The notes under the pieces were generated by a model. The model made no database searches. It was given only the letters and a program-made list of their open reading frames with translations, and was not told the DNA's origin. From a bacterium (GTDB taxonomy: Bacteria > SZUA-79 > Acidulodesulfobacterales > Acidulodesulfobacteraceae): a stretch of DNA of 64,000 bases. Below are positions 1-8,850 of the stretch, piece by piece. How positions within the stretch are numbered: the first letter of the stretch is position 1; every line of letters begins with the position of its first letter. Location of the stretch: contig JAJZBN010000006.1 of assembly GCA_021798875.1 (NCBI GenBank), positions 37,993-101,992 on the forward strand, given 5' to 3'. Both the position numbers and the translations under genes were made by a program.

Positions 1-2
1 AG

Positions 3-167
3 AAAGAAGGGGAAGAAATTCCTACTTTTATATTTTTTACGGGCAATAAAGGAAAAATATTTACTATGACGGATATAAAATTTTTAAGAAACAGCATAAA
101 AGAAGCATTCGGCATAAAATCGAACGTAGAAGTTATAATAGAGTATAAAAAATACGATGCCGATTAA
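3..167 (+). CDS. der: C-terminal end of GTPase Der (partial)
   Basis: Only the last 54 codons lie in the window; the gene begins upstream. The visible sequence (IPTFIFFTGNKGKIF, then NSIKEAFGI, then EVIIEYKK) matches the C-terminal KH-like domain of Der/EngA. There a PPTFVIF-type strand, an R(E)AFG helix and a final basic strand close the protein. Der is a tandem-GTPase protein that acts in 50S ribosomal subunit assembly. No GTPase motif is visible because both G domains lie outside the window, so the call rests on this short domain alone. Confidence 0.6.
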   Translation, partial: KEGEEIPTFIFFTGNKGKIFTMTDIKFLRNSIKEAFGIKSNVEVIIEYKKYDAD

Positions 168-186
168 GACTATAGAAATATTGCCG

Positions 187-480
187 CTATTTTTTACCGG
201 TTAATTCTTCTATTTTTGCTTCTAATTTTTGAATTTTTTTGGTCAGTTCTTCTATGTCGTAAGTAGAAGCAAAATTCATTTCGTCAAGCAGAATATCTGC
301 GGCTTTTTCTTTTATAGCTTTAAAAATAACTCCAGATTCATATTTAACGGTTTCGATAATCTGGTCTGCCGCTTCCCTGCTTTCTTCATCCGATATATCG
401 ACATAATCGTCTAATTTTTCCTGTGCGATAATCGAAAGACCTTTAAGAGCTTTAAGAACTACGTTTATAGTATCGGACAT
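187..480 (-). CDS. Phasin-like coiled-coil protein, 97 aa
   Basis: A small acidic, mostly helical protein. Residues about 1-75 look like two amphipathic helices, and residues about 75-95 (EELTKKIQKLEAKIEEL) form a short leucine-type coiled coil. This layout resembles the short phasin or polyhydroxyalkanoate-synthesis-regulator-like proteins common in deltaproteobacteria. No PHA synthase is visible nearby, so a granule role is not supported by context. The ATG start at 480 lies 27 bp beyond the sdhE stop, so it could be the last gene of the sdhABE transcript. Function unknown. Confidence 0.5.
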   Translation of the reverse strand: MSDTINVVLKALKGLSIIAQEKLDDYVDISDEESREAADQIIETVKYESGVIFKAIKEKAADILLDEMNFASTYDIEELTKKIQKLEAKIEELTGKK

Positions 481-507
481 TTTAACCTTCCTCTTTTTAT
501 TTTTTTA

Positions 508-1395
508 TTATATATCGTTCTGCCTGACTTTGGCCATTAAACCTCTGAGCGAAACGTTATGCCTGGAAAAACCCATTTCGGCATAATCCGCGCCTAAAGC
601 AATGCCTATAAGCTGAGGCAAATGGAGTATGGGCAGAGATAATTTTTTGTTTATATTTTTTGCCGCAACCGTTTGATAAGTATCTAAACTTAAGTGACAT
701 AAAGGACAAGGGGTAACCATGACGTCGGCATTTTTCTCCTGAGCCTCGTAAATGGCGTTGCCGGCAAGCGAAGTAGAAGTCGATTCGTTTACGAGTATCG
801 TTTGAAATCCGCAGCATTTGGTCCTTCTGGCATAAGATACCGGTTCGCCGCCCAGCGCCTTAATCAGCTCTTCAAATCCTTGAGGATTTTCCACGTCGTC
901 GAACTTAACTGCGCTTGACGGTCTGAGTATATGGCATCCGTAAAACGGGGCTATTTTTATTCCTTTCAGACTTTTAACCGCTTTCTCTTTTAATTTATCG
1001 AATCCTATATCGTCTCTTACGGCATATAAAATATGCTTTACTTTAACTTTTCCGGTATATCTCAAACCTATTTTTGCAAGATATTCGTTTGTTTTTTCTA
1101 ATGATTCGGGATTATTTATAAGTTCTTCGTTTACCTCGCTAAGAGTCAGCGTGCAGGTGTTACATATAGTCATTATATCGAGTCCTTCTTTTTCCGCCAA
1201 AGCAAGGGTTCTTCCGTTTATAAAAAGTTTTAAATTTTTATCGAAACCGTCTATAACTCCGCCTCCGCAGCATGAAGCCTCGGGCATAGGAATTAAATTT
1301 ATACCCAATTTGCCTGCAATAAATTTTGTGGCGTTATCGAGTTCTTTGCCGCTTTCCTGGGCTACGCACCCCGGATAATAAGCATATGTAATCAT
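508..1395 (-). CDS. sdhE: HdrB-like third subunit of non-classical succinate dehydrogenase/fumarate reductase
   Basis: A 295-residue protein with two cysteine-rich CCG domains. The first has C10, C42-C43 and C78-x2-C81. The second has a GC near residue 154, a CC pair near 193 and CPLC near 231. This is the pattern of heterodisulfide reductase subunit B, where each domain can hold a non-cubane [4Fe-4S] cluster. It overlaps sdhB by 4 bp and follows sdhA, which matches type E succinate:quinone reductases and methylmenaquinol:fumarate reductases. In those enzymes this subunit replaces the haem-b membrane anchor. The reaction direction (succinate oxidation or fumarate reduction) cannot be told from sequence. 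Confidence 0.85.
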   Translation of the reverse strand: MITYAYYPGCVAQESGKELDNATKFIAGKLGINLIPMPEASCCGGGVIDGFDKNLKLFINGRTLALAEKEGLDIMTICNTCTLTLSEVNEELINNPESLEKTNEYLAKIGLRYTGKVKVKHILYAVRDDIGFDKLKEKAVKSLKGIKIAPFYGCHILRPSSAVKFDDVENPQGFEELIKALGGEPVSYARRTKCCGFQTILVNESTSTSLAGNAIYEAQEKNADVMVTPCPLCHLSLDTYQTVAAKNINKKLSLPILHLPQLIGIALGADYAEMGFSRHNVSLRGLMAKVRQNDI

Positions 1396-2390
1396 AATTT
1401 ATCCTCCAAGTCCAGTTCTTTATATGCAAGCCTAATATCTTCCATATCCTTTATTAATTTCAACCTGAGAGGCGGTATCTTTCCTTTAAGTCCGGCGCCG
1501 AACGCAACGGGCAGATCGTTTAAAAGTCCGGTAACCCCTCCGGATTCAAATGCAACTTTTATTTCGTCTAACCTTCCCGTTTCGCCTATAGACCTTGCTA
1601 TAGAAACTACATGCTTTGAACCGGATGAAAAAGTAATGGAATTTTTAATCGATTTTTCATGCAGCTTGACTATCGATTTTACAGGTGAAATGCCTTTCGG
1701 GCAGAACTGTTCGCATGACTGACAGTGAACGCAGTCCCAAAAACCGTTAGGCATAGAACCGTTTACTAAACGCGAACCGTTTTTATCGATATCCCTAGGA
1801 TCTTCGACATACCTGTAAAGTTTAGCGAGAGCAGCAGGCCCCAGATAGTCTTTATTGCCGACTACTCCGCCGCATTCGGAATAACAGCATTCGCACAAAA
1901 TACAGTTTGGCGTATCTTCGTTTCCGGTCAAATTTTTAAACTCAGATTTATCGTAAACCGGCTGACTGATTTTTTCGCCTTCTTTTAATGTTTTAAAAAT
2001 GTTATGCGCAGCGTCTTCCCTCTGTCCAAGCAGATAAGGTTTTATGGCTTTTATCTTATCGAAAAAAACCTCCTGATCGACTATTAAATCGCGAATTACC
2101 GGCATGTTTGCAAGAGGTTCGACGTTTATTATTCCAAACTTATCTATTTCCAAGCTGACCTGCGTTTTACATGCAAGCTTTGTTATGCCGTTTATTTTCA
2201 TCGCGCAGGAACCGCAGATAGCGCTTCTGCATGACCTTCTAAAACTTAGCGTTCCGTCAAGCTCCGATTTTATTTTTATTAAGGCGTTTAAAACCGTCAT
2301 ACCAGGATAGTCTTCTACGGTATATTCTTTATAGTACGGTTTTTCGTCGGTTTCAGGATTAAATCTGTAAGCCCTTACCTTAAATTCCAT
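1392..2390 (-). CDS. sdhB: Succinate dehydrogenase/fumarate reductase iron-sulfur subunit
   Basis: The N-terminal ferredoxin domain carries the [2Fe-2S] ligands C54, C59, C62 and C74 (SCRSAICGSCAM ... LACK). The C-terminal half has CILCECCYSEC and CVHCQSCEQFCPKG, the ligands of the [4Fe-4S] and [3Fe-4S]-type clusters. At 332 residues it is longer than the usual 230-260, with about 70 extra C-terminal residues of unclear role. It passes electrons from the SdhA flavin to the SdhE clusters and the quinone site. Its end overlaps the sdhE start by 4 bp, which suggests translational coupling; sdhA lies 22 bp upstream. Confidence 0.92.
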   Translation of the reverse strand: MEFKVRAYRFNPETDEKPYYKEYTVEDYPGMTVLNALIKIKSELDGTLSFRRSCRSAICGSCAMKINGITKLACKTQVSLEIDKFGIINVEPLANMPVIRDLIVDQEVFFDKIKAIKPYLLGQREDAAHNIFKTLKEGEKISQPVYDKSEFKNLTGNEDTPNCILCECCYSECGGVVGNKDYLGPAALAKLYRYVEDPRDIDKNGSRLVNGSMPNGFWDCVHCQSCEQFCPKGISPVKSIVKLHEKSIKNSITFSSGSKHVVSIARSIGETGRLDEIKVAFESGGVTGLLNDLPVAFGAGLKGKIPPLRLKLIKDMEDIRLAYKELDLEDKL

Positions 2391-2412
2391 TATATGTTTT
2401 CCTCGCTATTAA

Positions 2413-4089
2413 TTAATACGTTCTCGGTTGAGGTTTAAATTTTGTTATCGCAACTTCGGAAAAATCGAATTTTATGTTTCCTTTTCCGTCTAAGGTCGCG
2501 AGAGTATGTTTGAGCCAGTTGGAATCGTCTCTTTCCGGAAAATCCGTTCTGTAATGTGCGCCTCTCGATTCCTTCCTTAGTATAGCTCCTCTCGTTATTA
2601 CTTCGGCTATAAGCAGTATATTACTAAACTCGAACGCTTCTACTATGTCGGTATTAAATGTTTTCGATTTGTCGTCTATTCCTATATTTTTTGCGCGTTC
2701 TTTTAGTTCGCCGATTTTATCCAATGCTTTTTTCATGGCGTTTTCTTCTCTGAATACTCCGACGTTTGCTCTCATCTCTTCCTGAAGTTCCGATTTTAAA
2801 AGTCCGTGTCTTTCTTTTCCGGCCGATTTTTTTAATTGTTCGAATTTTTCTTCGTCTCTTTTTATTGCCGATTCGTCGAATTTTCTATCTTCGGCGGCAG
2901 ATTTGAGATACTCGGCTATGTCTATTCCCGCTCTTCTGCCGAAAACAACGGTATCGAGAAGAGAATTTCCGCCGAGCCTGTTTGCTCCGTGCACGCTGAC
3001 GCAGGCGGACTCGCCTGCCGAATAATAGCCTTCTATTGCCGTTCTCCCGTTATAATCCGTTTTAATTCCGCCCATGGAGTAATGAGCGCCCGGTCTTATC
3101 GGTATAGGTTCATGAATAGGATTAACGCCTTCAAAATCGATAGACAGTTGCATAATCTGCGGAAGCCTTTCCATTATCCTTTCTTTGCCGAGATGCCTTA
3201 TATCTAAAAGAATGGCTCCATCGACGCCCCTGCCTTCGTTGATTTCCGTCTGTTCGGCTCTTGCGACTACGTCTCTTGGAGCAAGTTCCATAGCTTTAGG
3301 AGCATATTTAGACATAAACCTGACACCGAGAGAATTGAGCAGATATGCGCCTTCTCCTCTAGCTCCCTCCGTCACCAATATTCCCGTGCTTTTAAGCGTT
3401 GTCGGATGAAACTGAACGAATTCCATGTCCATTAGCGGAACTCCGGCATTTATGGATATCGCCATACCGTCTCCGGTATTTATTAATGCATTGGTATTGG
3501 AAGAATAAACCTGCCCGTATCCTCCTGTAGCGAATAAAACTGCTTTTGCGGCAATACCCTCGAATTTCCCGTTTTTAATATCGTATGCCACTACGCCGCT
3601 GACTTTTCCGTTATCGGTCAGCAGGCTGGTAACGAAATATTCGTAAAGAATTTTCGTTTTATATTTAAGTACGTTATCGAACAATCCGTGCAGCATCATA
3701 TGTCCCACGGCATCCGCATAGTAGCAGGAACGTGGAAAACTTTGTCCGCCGAAAGGTCTTTGCGCTATTCCGCCTTTATCGTTCCTGTTAAAAACGACGC
3801 CCATACTCTGAAGTTCAAGTATGTTTCCTGGGGCTTCGCTCGTCAGTATTTCAATGGCATCCTGGTCGCCGAGATAATCGCTGCCTTTTACGGTATCGAA
3901 AAAATGTGATTCCCAGGAATCGTTTTCGTCGAATGCGGCGTTGACCCCGCCTTGAGCCGCTCCGGAATGGGAACGCGTCGGATAAACCTTACTGACTATT
4001 ACGACATCTATACCTTTTTTCCTGAGTTCTACGGCTGCCCTTAACCCTGCAAGTCCGGCGCCGACAATAACAACGTCATGTTTTAGCAT
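2413..4089 (-). CDS. sdhA: Succinate dehydrogenase/fumarate reductase flavoprotein subunit
   Basis: A 558-residue FAD protein. It opens with the dinucleotide-binding motif VVIVGAGLAGLRAA, followed by TRSHSGAAQGGVNA, whose histidine in SdhA/FrdA proteins carries the covalent FAD. Other family marks are GGYGQVY, the substrate-site HPT in FVQFHPTTL, and RPGAHYSMGGI. The helical capping and C-terminal domains (LRKESRGAHYRTDFPERDD) are complete. It is the first gene of sdhA-sdhB-sdhE. About 140 bp of AT-rich sequence separates it from moaC upstream, enough room for its own promoter. Confidence 0.93.
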   Translation of the reverse strand: MLKHDVVIVGAGLAGLRAAVELRKKGIDVVIVSKVYPTRSHSGAAQGGVNAAFDENDSWESHFFDTVKGSDYLGDQDAIEILTSEAPGNILELQSMGVVFNRNDKGGIAQRPFGGQSFPRSCYYADAVGHMMLHGLFDNVLKYKTKILYEYFVTSLLTDNGKVSGVVAYDIKNGKFEGIAAKAVLFATGGYGQVYSSNTNALINTGDGMAISINAGVPLMDMEFVQFHPTTLKSTGILVTEGARGEGAYLLNSLGVRFMSKYAPKAMELAPRDVVARAEQTEINEGRGVDGAILLDIRHLGKERIMERLPQIMQLSIDFEGVNPIHEPIPIRPGAHYSMGGIKTDYNGRTAIEGYYSAGESACVSVHGANRLGGNSLLDTVVFGRRAGIDIAEYLKSAAEDRKFDESAIKRDEEKFEQLKKSAGKERHGLLKSELQEEMRANVGVFREENAMKKALDKIGELKERAKNIGIDDKSKTFNTDIVEAFEFSNILLIAEVITRGAILRKESRGAHYRTDFPERDDSNWLKHTLATLDGKGNIKFDFSEVAITKFKPQPRTY

Positions 4090-4230
4090 TTATAACCTCT
4101 ATTATTTTAACAATTTGCTTGACGGAGACAGACTTAATTCCGCCGTTTAATATAAGAATACGGTTTTTGATATTATAGGATAAACGTTTAAAATTTGCAA
4201 TAAATTTTTTTTAATTTTTTAATTAATTTT

Positions 4231-4722
4231 TTATTTTCTTTTATACGTTCCGCTTTTTCCGCCTTCTTTGCTTATAAGGTAAATATCCGATATTTCTATG
4301 GATTTATCCGCAGCTTTTAACATATCGTAAACTGTAAGAGCCGCTGCCGTCACGGAGGTAAGACTTTCCATCTCAACTCCGGTTTTTCCCGATATTTTAA
4401 CCGTGGAAATTATTTCTACGGAATTTTCCTTTTCTTCAGGTTTAAAAACGATATCGCATCCTTCTATATTTAAAGGATGACATAGAGGTATTAATTCCGA
4501 TGTTTTTTTTGCCGCCATAATGCCAGCAATCTTTGCAGTCCCAAAAACGTCTCCCTTTTTCCCCCCGCCGCCGACCGCAAGTTTAAACGCTTCTTCCGAC
4601 ATAGTCACTTTTGCGTGGGCGGAAGCCGTTCTTACGGTATCTTTTTTTTCGGAAACATCTACCATTTTCGGCATTCCGTTTTCGTCCAAATGGGACAGCT
4701 TAATTTTTTTTTCCTTAATCAA
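4231..4722 (-). CDS. moaC: Cyclic pyranopterin monophosphate synthase MoaC
   Basis: MoaC works with MoaA to convert GTP into cyclic pyranopterin monophosphate, the first step of molybdenum/tungsten cofactor synthesis. The 163-residue protein has the family signatures LIPLCHPL, GVEMESLTSVTAAALTVYDM and a C-terminal SKEGGKSG. It is of normal length. No canonical moaA lies beside it; the only MoaA-like gene in the window is the divergent one at 19.1 kb. Between this gene and the solute-binding-protein gene upstream lies one copy of the TCTGACACC repeat tail. Confidence 0.93.
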   Translation of the reverse strand: MIKEKKIKLSHLDENGMPKMVDVSEKKDTVRTASAHAKVTMSEEAFKLAVGGGGKKGDVFGTAKIAGIMAAKKTSELIPLCHPLNIEGCDIVFKPEEKENSVEIISTVKISGKTGVEMESLTSVTAAALTVYDMLKAADKSIEISDIYLISKEGGKSGTYKRK

Positions 4723-4756
4723 TTATAATTTCCTCCAAATTTAATTTAAATATTTA

Positions 4757-4782
4757 AAAATAAATAAATCTGACACCTTTTT
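4757..4782 (+). repeat. Dispersed TCTGACACC tail motif, isolated copy
   Basis: The sequence AAATAAATAAATCTGACACC followed by TTTTTC lies between the moaC start and the stop codon of the solute-binding-protein gene, touching that stop. The same tail recurs near 6.55, 6.61, 6.66, 57.3, 60.1, 61.6, 61.8 and 63.9 kb, so it is a dispersed repeat and not a local feature. Confidence 0.8.
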
Positions 4783-6440
4783 CAAAACGTAAATCCTTTT
4801 TTATAATACCATTTTCTTATATCGTACCCGATTCCCGCCGGAGCGGGCTTTATTCCTTTTACGGTTCTGACGACTACGGGCATTGCGTAAGGAACGTATA
4901 AAAAAGTATAAGGGGCTTCTTTTGCAAGAATACGCTGAATTTTGAAATAATATTTTTTCTGCTTTTTTAAATCGAACGTGGACCTTGCTTTTCTGAATAA
5001 AACGTCAATTTCCGGATTATTAAAAGATGTAAAGTTTAAGCCTTTAGGAACGATATTTGAACCGGTAAATATCGAAGCGTTGTCGTAAGGGTCGGGCGTT
5101 ATCGTAAATCCCAGCAAAACTGTCTGAAACTTTTTTTTCATAATAAATTCGGATATCAGCGACGTCCATTCCATAACCCTTATTCCCGCTTTTATGCCTA
5201 TTTTTTTTAAATTTTGCTGTATAATTTCGGCGGCGGAAAGCCTTTCCTGATTGCCCTGCGGAGTAAGTATCGTAAACCTGAACGGAATGCCGTTTTTTTC
5301 CAAAATTCCGTTTTTTAAGCGCCATCCAGCCTGTTTTAAAAGCAGCAGAGCTTTATTTGGATTATAGCTGTATTTTTTTACGTCCTTATCGTAAAAATAA
5401 GTTCCCGGCATAAAAGGGCCGTAACAGTGAATTCCCAATCCGAACAGAGATCCTTTTATTATCTCTTTCTTATTTATAGCATAGCTCAAAGCCTGCCTTA
5501 CTTTTACGTTTTTGAAAAGCGGGTCTAAAAGATTATATCCCAGAAAAGTAAAACTTAAAGAAGGATGAATATATTTTTTAAACTTTGCATTAAATCCTTT
5601 TCCGTTAGATTCGTATTTATACTGAATGGGGCTTAATCCCATATAGCTTATGCCGTTGGATTTAAGCATCAAAAACATAGACGAAATATCGGGAACTATT
5701 TTATAAACGATACGTTTTATTCTTGGAGCGCCCATAAAATAATGGGGATTGGCTTTTAAAACTATTTCGTAGCCGTGAATCCACTTGTCAAATTCGTACG
5801 GACCGGTACCTACCGGATGGCTTCTTAACTTGGTAGTTAATAAATTTTTTCCTTTTAAAAGTTTTTCCGGCAAAATGCTTAATCCCCAAGACGACAGTGC
5901 TGGTGCGTAAGGCTTTTTGTAAGTAACCCGAAAAATATATTTTCCTATAGTTTGGGCTTTATAAACTTTAAGGTATTCCGCTGCATAAGGTGTAGGCGTT
6001 TTAGGGTTTACCATTAAACGATAGGTAAACATAACGTCTTTTGCGGTAAATTTTTGGCCGTTCTGCCAGTAAACGCCGCGTCTTAGATAAAAAGTTATAG
6101 TTTTACCGCCGTTACTTATTTTCCAAGATTTAGCGAGATCGGGAACTATTTTAAAATTGCGGTTATATCTGACCAAACCGTCGTAAATTTGAGAGGTAAC
6201 TTCTGCGGTAGGCGCGTCCGCCGCCATATTGCCTATAAGATTCGTAGCGTCGGCCGGCAAACCTATAATCAAAGAAGAATTTTTAATGTTTTTAAAAGGT
6301 TTTATTATTTTATTGCGGTTATTTTTATCGCCAGATTTTGATTTTGAATAAAAAAATACGGCGGATGCGACGGTTAGCGCTAAAACCGCAACAATAAGAA
6401 ATAAATACGCAATTCGTTTTTTATATCCGGATAATTTCAT
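4782..6440 (-). CDS. Extracellular solute-binding protein, family 5 (peptide/nickel type)
   Basis: A 552-residue periplasmic binding protein of the OppA/DppA/NikA family. Residues about 10-32 form an N-terminal hydrophobic segment (signal or anchor) without an evident lipobox cysteine. Family motifs include DLAKSWKISNGGKTITFYLR and the repeated FTAKDVMFTYRLM region. The C-terminal lobe runs to a typical YVPYAMPVVVR end. Usually such proteins feed ABC permeases, but no permease or ATPase gene is adjacent, so the ligand and partner are unknown. It sits alone, with repeat-derived sequence on both sides. Confidence 0.85.
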   Translation of the reverse strand: MKLSGYKKRIAYLFLIVAVLALTVASAVFFYSKSKSGDKNNRNKIIKPFKNIKNSSLIIGLPADATNLIGNMAADAPTAEVTSQIYDGLVRYNRNFKIVPDLAKSWKISNGGKTITFYLRRGVYWQNGQKFTAKDVMFTYRLMVNPKTPTPYAAEYLKVYKAQTIGKYIFRVTYKKPYAPALSSWGLSILPEKLLKGKNLLTTKLRSHPVGTGPYEFDKWIHGYEIVLKANPHYFMGAPRIKRIVYKIVPDISSMFLMLKSNGISYMGLSPIQYKYESNGKGFNAKFKKYIHPSLSFTFLGYNLLDPLFKNVKVRQALSYAINKKEIIKGSLFGLGIHCYGPFMPGTYFYDKDVKKYSYNPNKALLLLKQAGWRLKNGILEKNGIPFRFTILTPQGNQERLSAAEIIQQNLKKIGIKAGIRVMEWTSLISEFIMKKKFQTVLLGFTITPDPYDNASIFTGSNIVPKGLNFTSFNNPEIDVLFRKARSTFDLKKQKKYYFKIQRILAKEAPYTFLYVPYAMPVVVRTVKGIKPAPAGIGYDIRKWYYKKGFTF

Positions 6441-6545
6441 ATTTATTTATTATCTCAGATTAAGCGGTAATGTTTCAAGGAAAAACAACATTCTTAATTC
6501 TGTAAATATTCTTAGAAAAAGCCGGATTTTATTTTCCGCAGACGA

Positions 6546-6634
6546 GAAAAAGGTGTCAGATTTTATTTTCCGCAGACGAAACACTCAATTTATATGAAAA
6601 GCTATTCGCGGAAAATTAATCTGACACCTTTTTC
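6546..6634. repeat. MITE-like inverted repeat with TCTGACACC arms
   Basis: An 89-bp element. GAAAAAGGTGTCAGAT at its left end is mirrored by ATCTGACACCTTTTTC at its right end. The inner flanks ATTTTCCGC and GCGGAAAAT continue the inverted symmetry with small offsets. About 35 bp of AT-rich sequence lies between the arms. A partial direct duplication of GATTTTATTTTCCGCAGACGA lies just to its left (about 6523-6545). It contains no ORF. The form is that of a small non-autonomous element or a REP-type pair. Confidence 0.6.
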
Positions 6635-6636
6635 TA

Positions 6637-6728
6637 GCAAACGCAGTCGGGAGTAAGGGAATAAATAAATCCGACACCTTTTTCCCGACACCTTTTTCCC
6701 TTTTTCTTTTTTTTTGACACCTTTTTTT
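6637..6728 (+). repeat. Partial hairpin-repeat copy with multiple TCTGACACC-like tails
   Basis: This starts with CAAACGCAGTCGGGAGTAAG, the loop and right arm of the hairpin repeat seen complete at 61.7 kb, but the left arm is missing. It continues into ATAAATAAATCCGACACCTTTTTC, then two further GACACCTTTTT units separated by T-rich runs. It directly follows the inverted element at 6546-6634, so 6441-6737 is a small repeat cluster. It lies just downstream of the argC stop and may have been a landing site for repeated insertions. Confidence 0.65.
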
Positions 6729-6737
6729 TAAGGTCGA

Positions 6738-7829
6738 TTACGGATAAGGCGAATATTGAGGTATTCCGAAGTCCGGCTTTAAGCCGAACATAAGATTCAT
6801 ATTCTGAATTGCCTGGAGAGAAGCTCCTTTGCCGAGGTTGTCGATCGCGCTTACTATTTTAATCATAGAGCCGCCGGCGCAGGTGACGGCACCGTTTTCT
6901 TCGCGTATTTCAAAAGCGATATGACAGTTGTTCGTATAAACGACGTTTTTGATATTGCAGTCTTCGATATTATTAATTATCGAAACGAAAGAACTTCCGC
7001 AGTAAAAATTTTCATATATGCCGGTTATGTTTTCTTTGGATAAACTTTTGTTTAATTTCATATATACCGTGGTCAGTATGCCCCTTGCAACGGGAATAAC
7101 ATGAGGGGTAAATATAACGTCGGGCGTAAGTTTGCATGCTTTTTCTATTTTTTCTTTAATTTCCGGCAGATGTCTGTGCGTCCAAACATTATAGGCTTTT
7201 GCCGAATTATCGGCCTCGCAAAAAAGGTTCTGTAATTTTAAGCCTCTTCCGGCGCCTGAAATTCCGGATAGAGAGTCTATTACGACCGGAAACGAAAAAT
7301 CTACGCACTCATTAAAAACAAGAGGCAGAACCGGAAGCAAAGCGCCGGTCGGATAACATCCCGGATTGGCGATGAATTGCGAATTTTTGATTTTATCGTA
7401 AAAAACGTCAGAAAGACCGTAAACGAAACCGCCGTTTAATTCAGGAGCGTTATGTTTGCCGTAATGCCGCTCATAGACCGATACGTCGTCGAATCTGAAA
7501 TCAGCGCCGATATCGATTATCTTGACGTCTTTATTTTTATTTAAAAGAGCAGGTATAAGTTTAGAACTTTCATTGTGCGGTAGGCAGAAAAATACGGCAT
7601 CCGAAGAACCGCCGATTAAATCTGCATCGAAAAGCGAAAATTTAATTTCGGATAACAAAGGATTTTTAGGATTCTTTTTTGCAAACAGAGGAAAAAAATC
7701 GGAAAGTTTTTTACCGGCATTACTGTTTGAAGTAATTACCGATATAGAAACATCCGGTCTTGACGACAGCGCCTGTATAAGATATACACCGCTGTAACCG
7801 GATGCCCCTACAATCGAAACTCTTATCAT
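6738..7829 (-). CDS. argC: N-acetyl-gamma-glutamyl-phosphate reductase
   Basis: ArgC reduces N-acetylglutamyl phosphate to the semialdehyde with NADPH in arginine synthesis. The N-terminus has the Rossmann motif VSIVGASGYSGVYLI. The catalytic cysteine is near residue 158 in ANPGCYPTGALLPVLPL. HRHLPEI and FTPHVIPVARGI are further family motifs. The 363-residue length is slightly above the usual 310-350. It follows rpsI by 20 bp, the common rplM-rpsI-argC order of deltaproteobacteria, and is likely transcribed with the ribosomal genes. Confidence 0.95.
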   Translation of the reverse strand: MIRVSIVGASGYSGVYLIQALSSRPDVSISVITSNSNAGKKLSDFFPLFAKKNPKNPLLSEIKFSLFDADLIGGSSDAVFFCLPHNESSKLIPALLNKNKDVKIIDIGADFRFDDVSVYERHYGKHNAPELNGGFVYGLSDVFYDKIKNSQFIANPGCYPTGALLPVLPLVFNECVDFSFPVVIDSLSGISGAGRGLKLQNLFCEADNSAKAYNVWTHRHLPEIKEKIEKACKLTPDVIFTPHVIPVARGILTTVYMKLNKSLSKENITGIYENFYCGSSFVSIINNIEDCNIKNVVYTNNCHIAFEIREENGAVTCAGGSMIKIVSAIDNLGKGASLQAIQNMNLMFGLKPDFGIPQYSPYP

Positions 7830-7849
7830 TTATGAATATAACGATTATA

Positions 7850-8245
7850 TTATCTCTTAGAGAACTGGAATCTTGCTCTTGCCCCTTTCTGTCCGTATTT
7901 CTTTCTTTCTTTGACTCTCGGGTCTCTTGTAAGCATTGATGCTTTTGCAAGAGTTTCTTTTAATTCCGGATTTACAAGAAGAATAGCTTTTGCGAGCGCC
8001 AGTCTTATCGCTCCCGCTTGACCGCTTAATCCGCCGCCGGATACGTTTATATATACGTCGAACTTATTTTCTATCGGATAAAACGCTAAAGGCCTAACGG
8101 CAGAAACCCTGTTGCTTTCAAGAGGAAAATACTGCTCGAAATCTCTTCCGTTAATAATTATTTTGCCCGTACCTTCTTTGAAATAAGCCCTCGCAATACC
8201 TGTTTTTCTTTTGCCTACCGCATGTATAATGCTTTTTTTAGCCAT
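7850..8245 (-). CDS. rpsI: 30S ribosomal protein S9
   Basis: A 131-residue S9. It begins with HAVGKRKTGIARAYFKEGTG, has the conserved GGGLSGQAGAIRLALAKAI core, and ends in the basic KKYGQKGARARFQFSKR tail, whose terminal KR reaches the ribosomal P site. It lies 80 bp downstream of rplM, its usual partner, and upstream of argC. The TACTTT/ACCTTA-rich gap between rplM and rpsI holds nothing else recognisable. Confidence 0.97.
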   Translation of the reverse strand: MAKKSIIHAVGKRKTGIARAYFKEGTGKIIINGRDFEQYFPLESNRVSAVRPLAFYPIENKFDVYINVSGGGLSGQAGAIRLALAKAILLVNPELKETLAKASMLTRDPRVKERKKYGQKGARARFQFSKR

Positions 8246-8325
8246 CAGCTTTTACCTTACTTAATTATAACTTAATTTAATTTCTATTTTTTAAATTTTT
8301 TTACTTTATTTTACCTTGCCTTGCT

Positions 8326-8742
8326 TTACTTTACCTTATCGGCTATTTCTACCCTAACCGGCTTTTGCGCGGCATGAGGATGCTCTTCGCCTTCGTATAT
8401 TTTTACTTTTTTTATTACCGCATCAGACAGTTTATTCTTGGGAAGCATTCCTTTTATAGCCGAAATCAGAGGATAAGAATGGTCTTTTTTAACCATATCT
8501 CTGTATTTGAACGTTTTAAGTCCTCCCGGATAACCGCTGTGAAAATGATACTCTTTGTCTTCGGTTTTTTTTCCGGTTAATTTAGCTTTGGCGCTGTTTA
8601 TAATTATAACGAAATCTCCGTTGTCGGCATACGGCGTCCAGTCCGCTTTATCTTTGCCCATAAGTCTGTTGGCCGCAAAACTTGCTACTCTTCCAAGACT
8701 TATGTCTTTTGCGTCAACCAATATCCACTTGCTTTCAGTCAT
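8326..8742 (-). CDS. rplM: 50S ribosomal protein L13
   Basis: A 138-residue L13 with the usual opening KWILVDAKDISLGRVAS, the GDFVIIINSAKAKLTGKK segment, and the HSGYPGG and IKGMLPKN motifs. It is the first gene of the rplM-rpsI-argC unit. Upstream of its ATG, about 8760-8850, is AT-rich sequence between it and the HPP-family gene stop, where the promoter is likely to lie. Confidence 0.97.
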   Translation of the reverse strand: MTESKWILVDAKDISLGRVASFAANRLMGKDKADWTPYADNGDFVIIINSAKAKLTGKKTEDKEYHFHSGYPGGLKTFKYRDMVKKDHSYPLISAIKGMLPKNKLSDAVIKKVKIYEGEEHPHAAQKPVRVEIADKVK

Positions 8743-8850
8743 TCAAAATCTCCCGAGATAAAATATAAAATAATATTTAAAATTTAAGCGTAGTTTTATA
8801 TTATTAAATAATTATGCTTTTTTGTCAAGAATTTTTTTATACTTTATATT

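Noticed and set aside
6441..6737. CRISPR array in the repeat cluster
   Set aside because: Repeat units are unequal, spacing is irregular, orientations are mixed and no cas genes are present.
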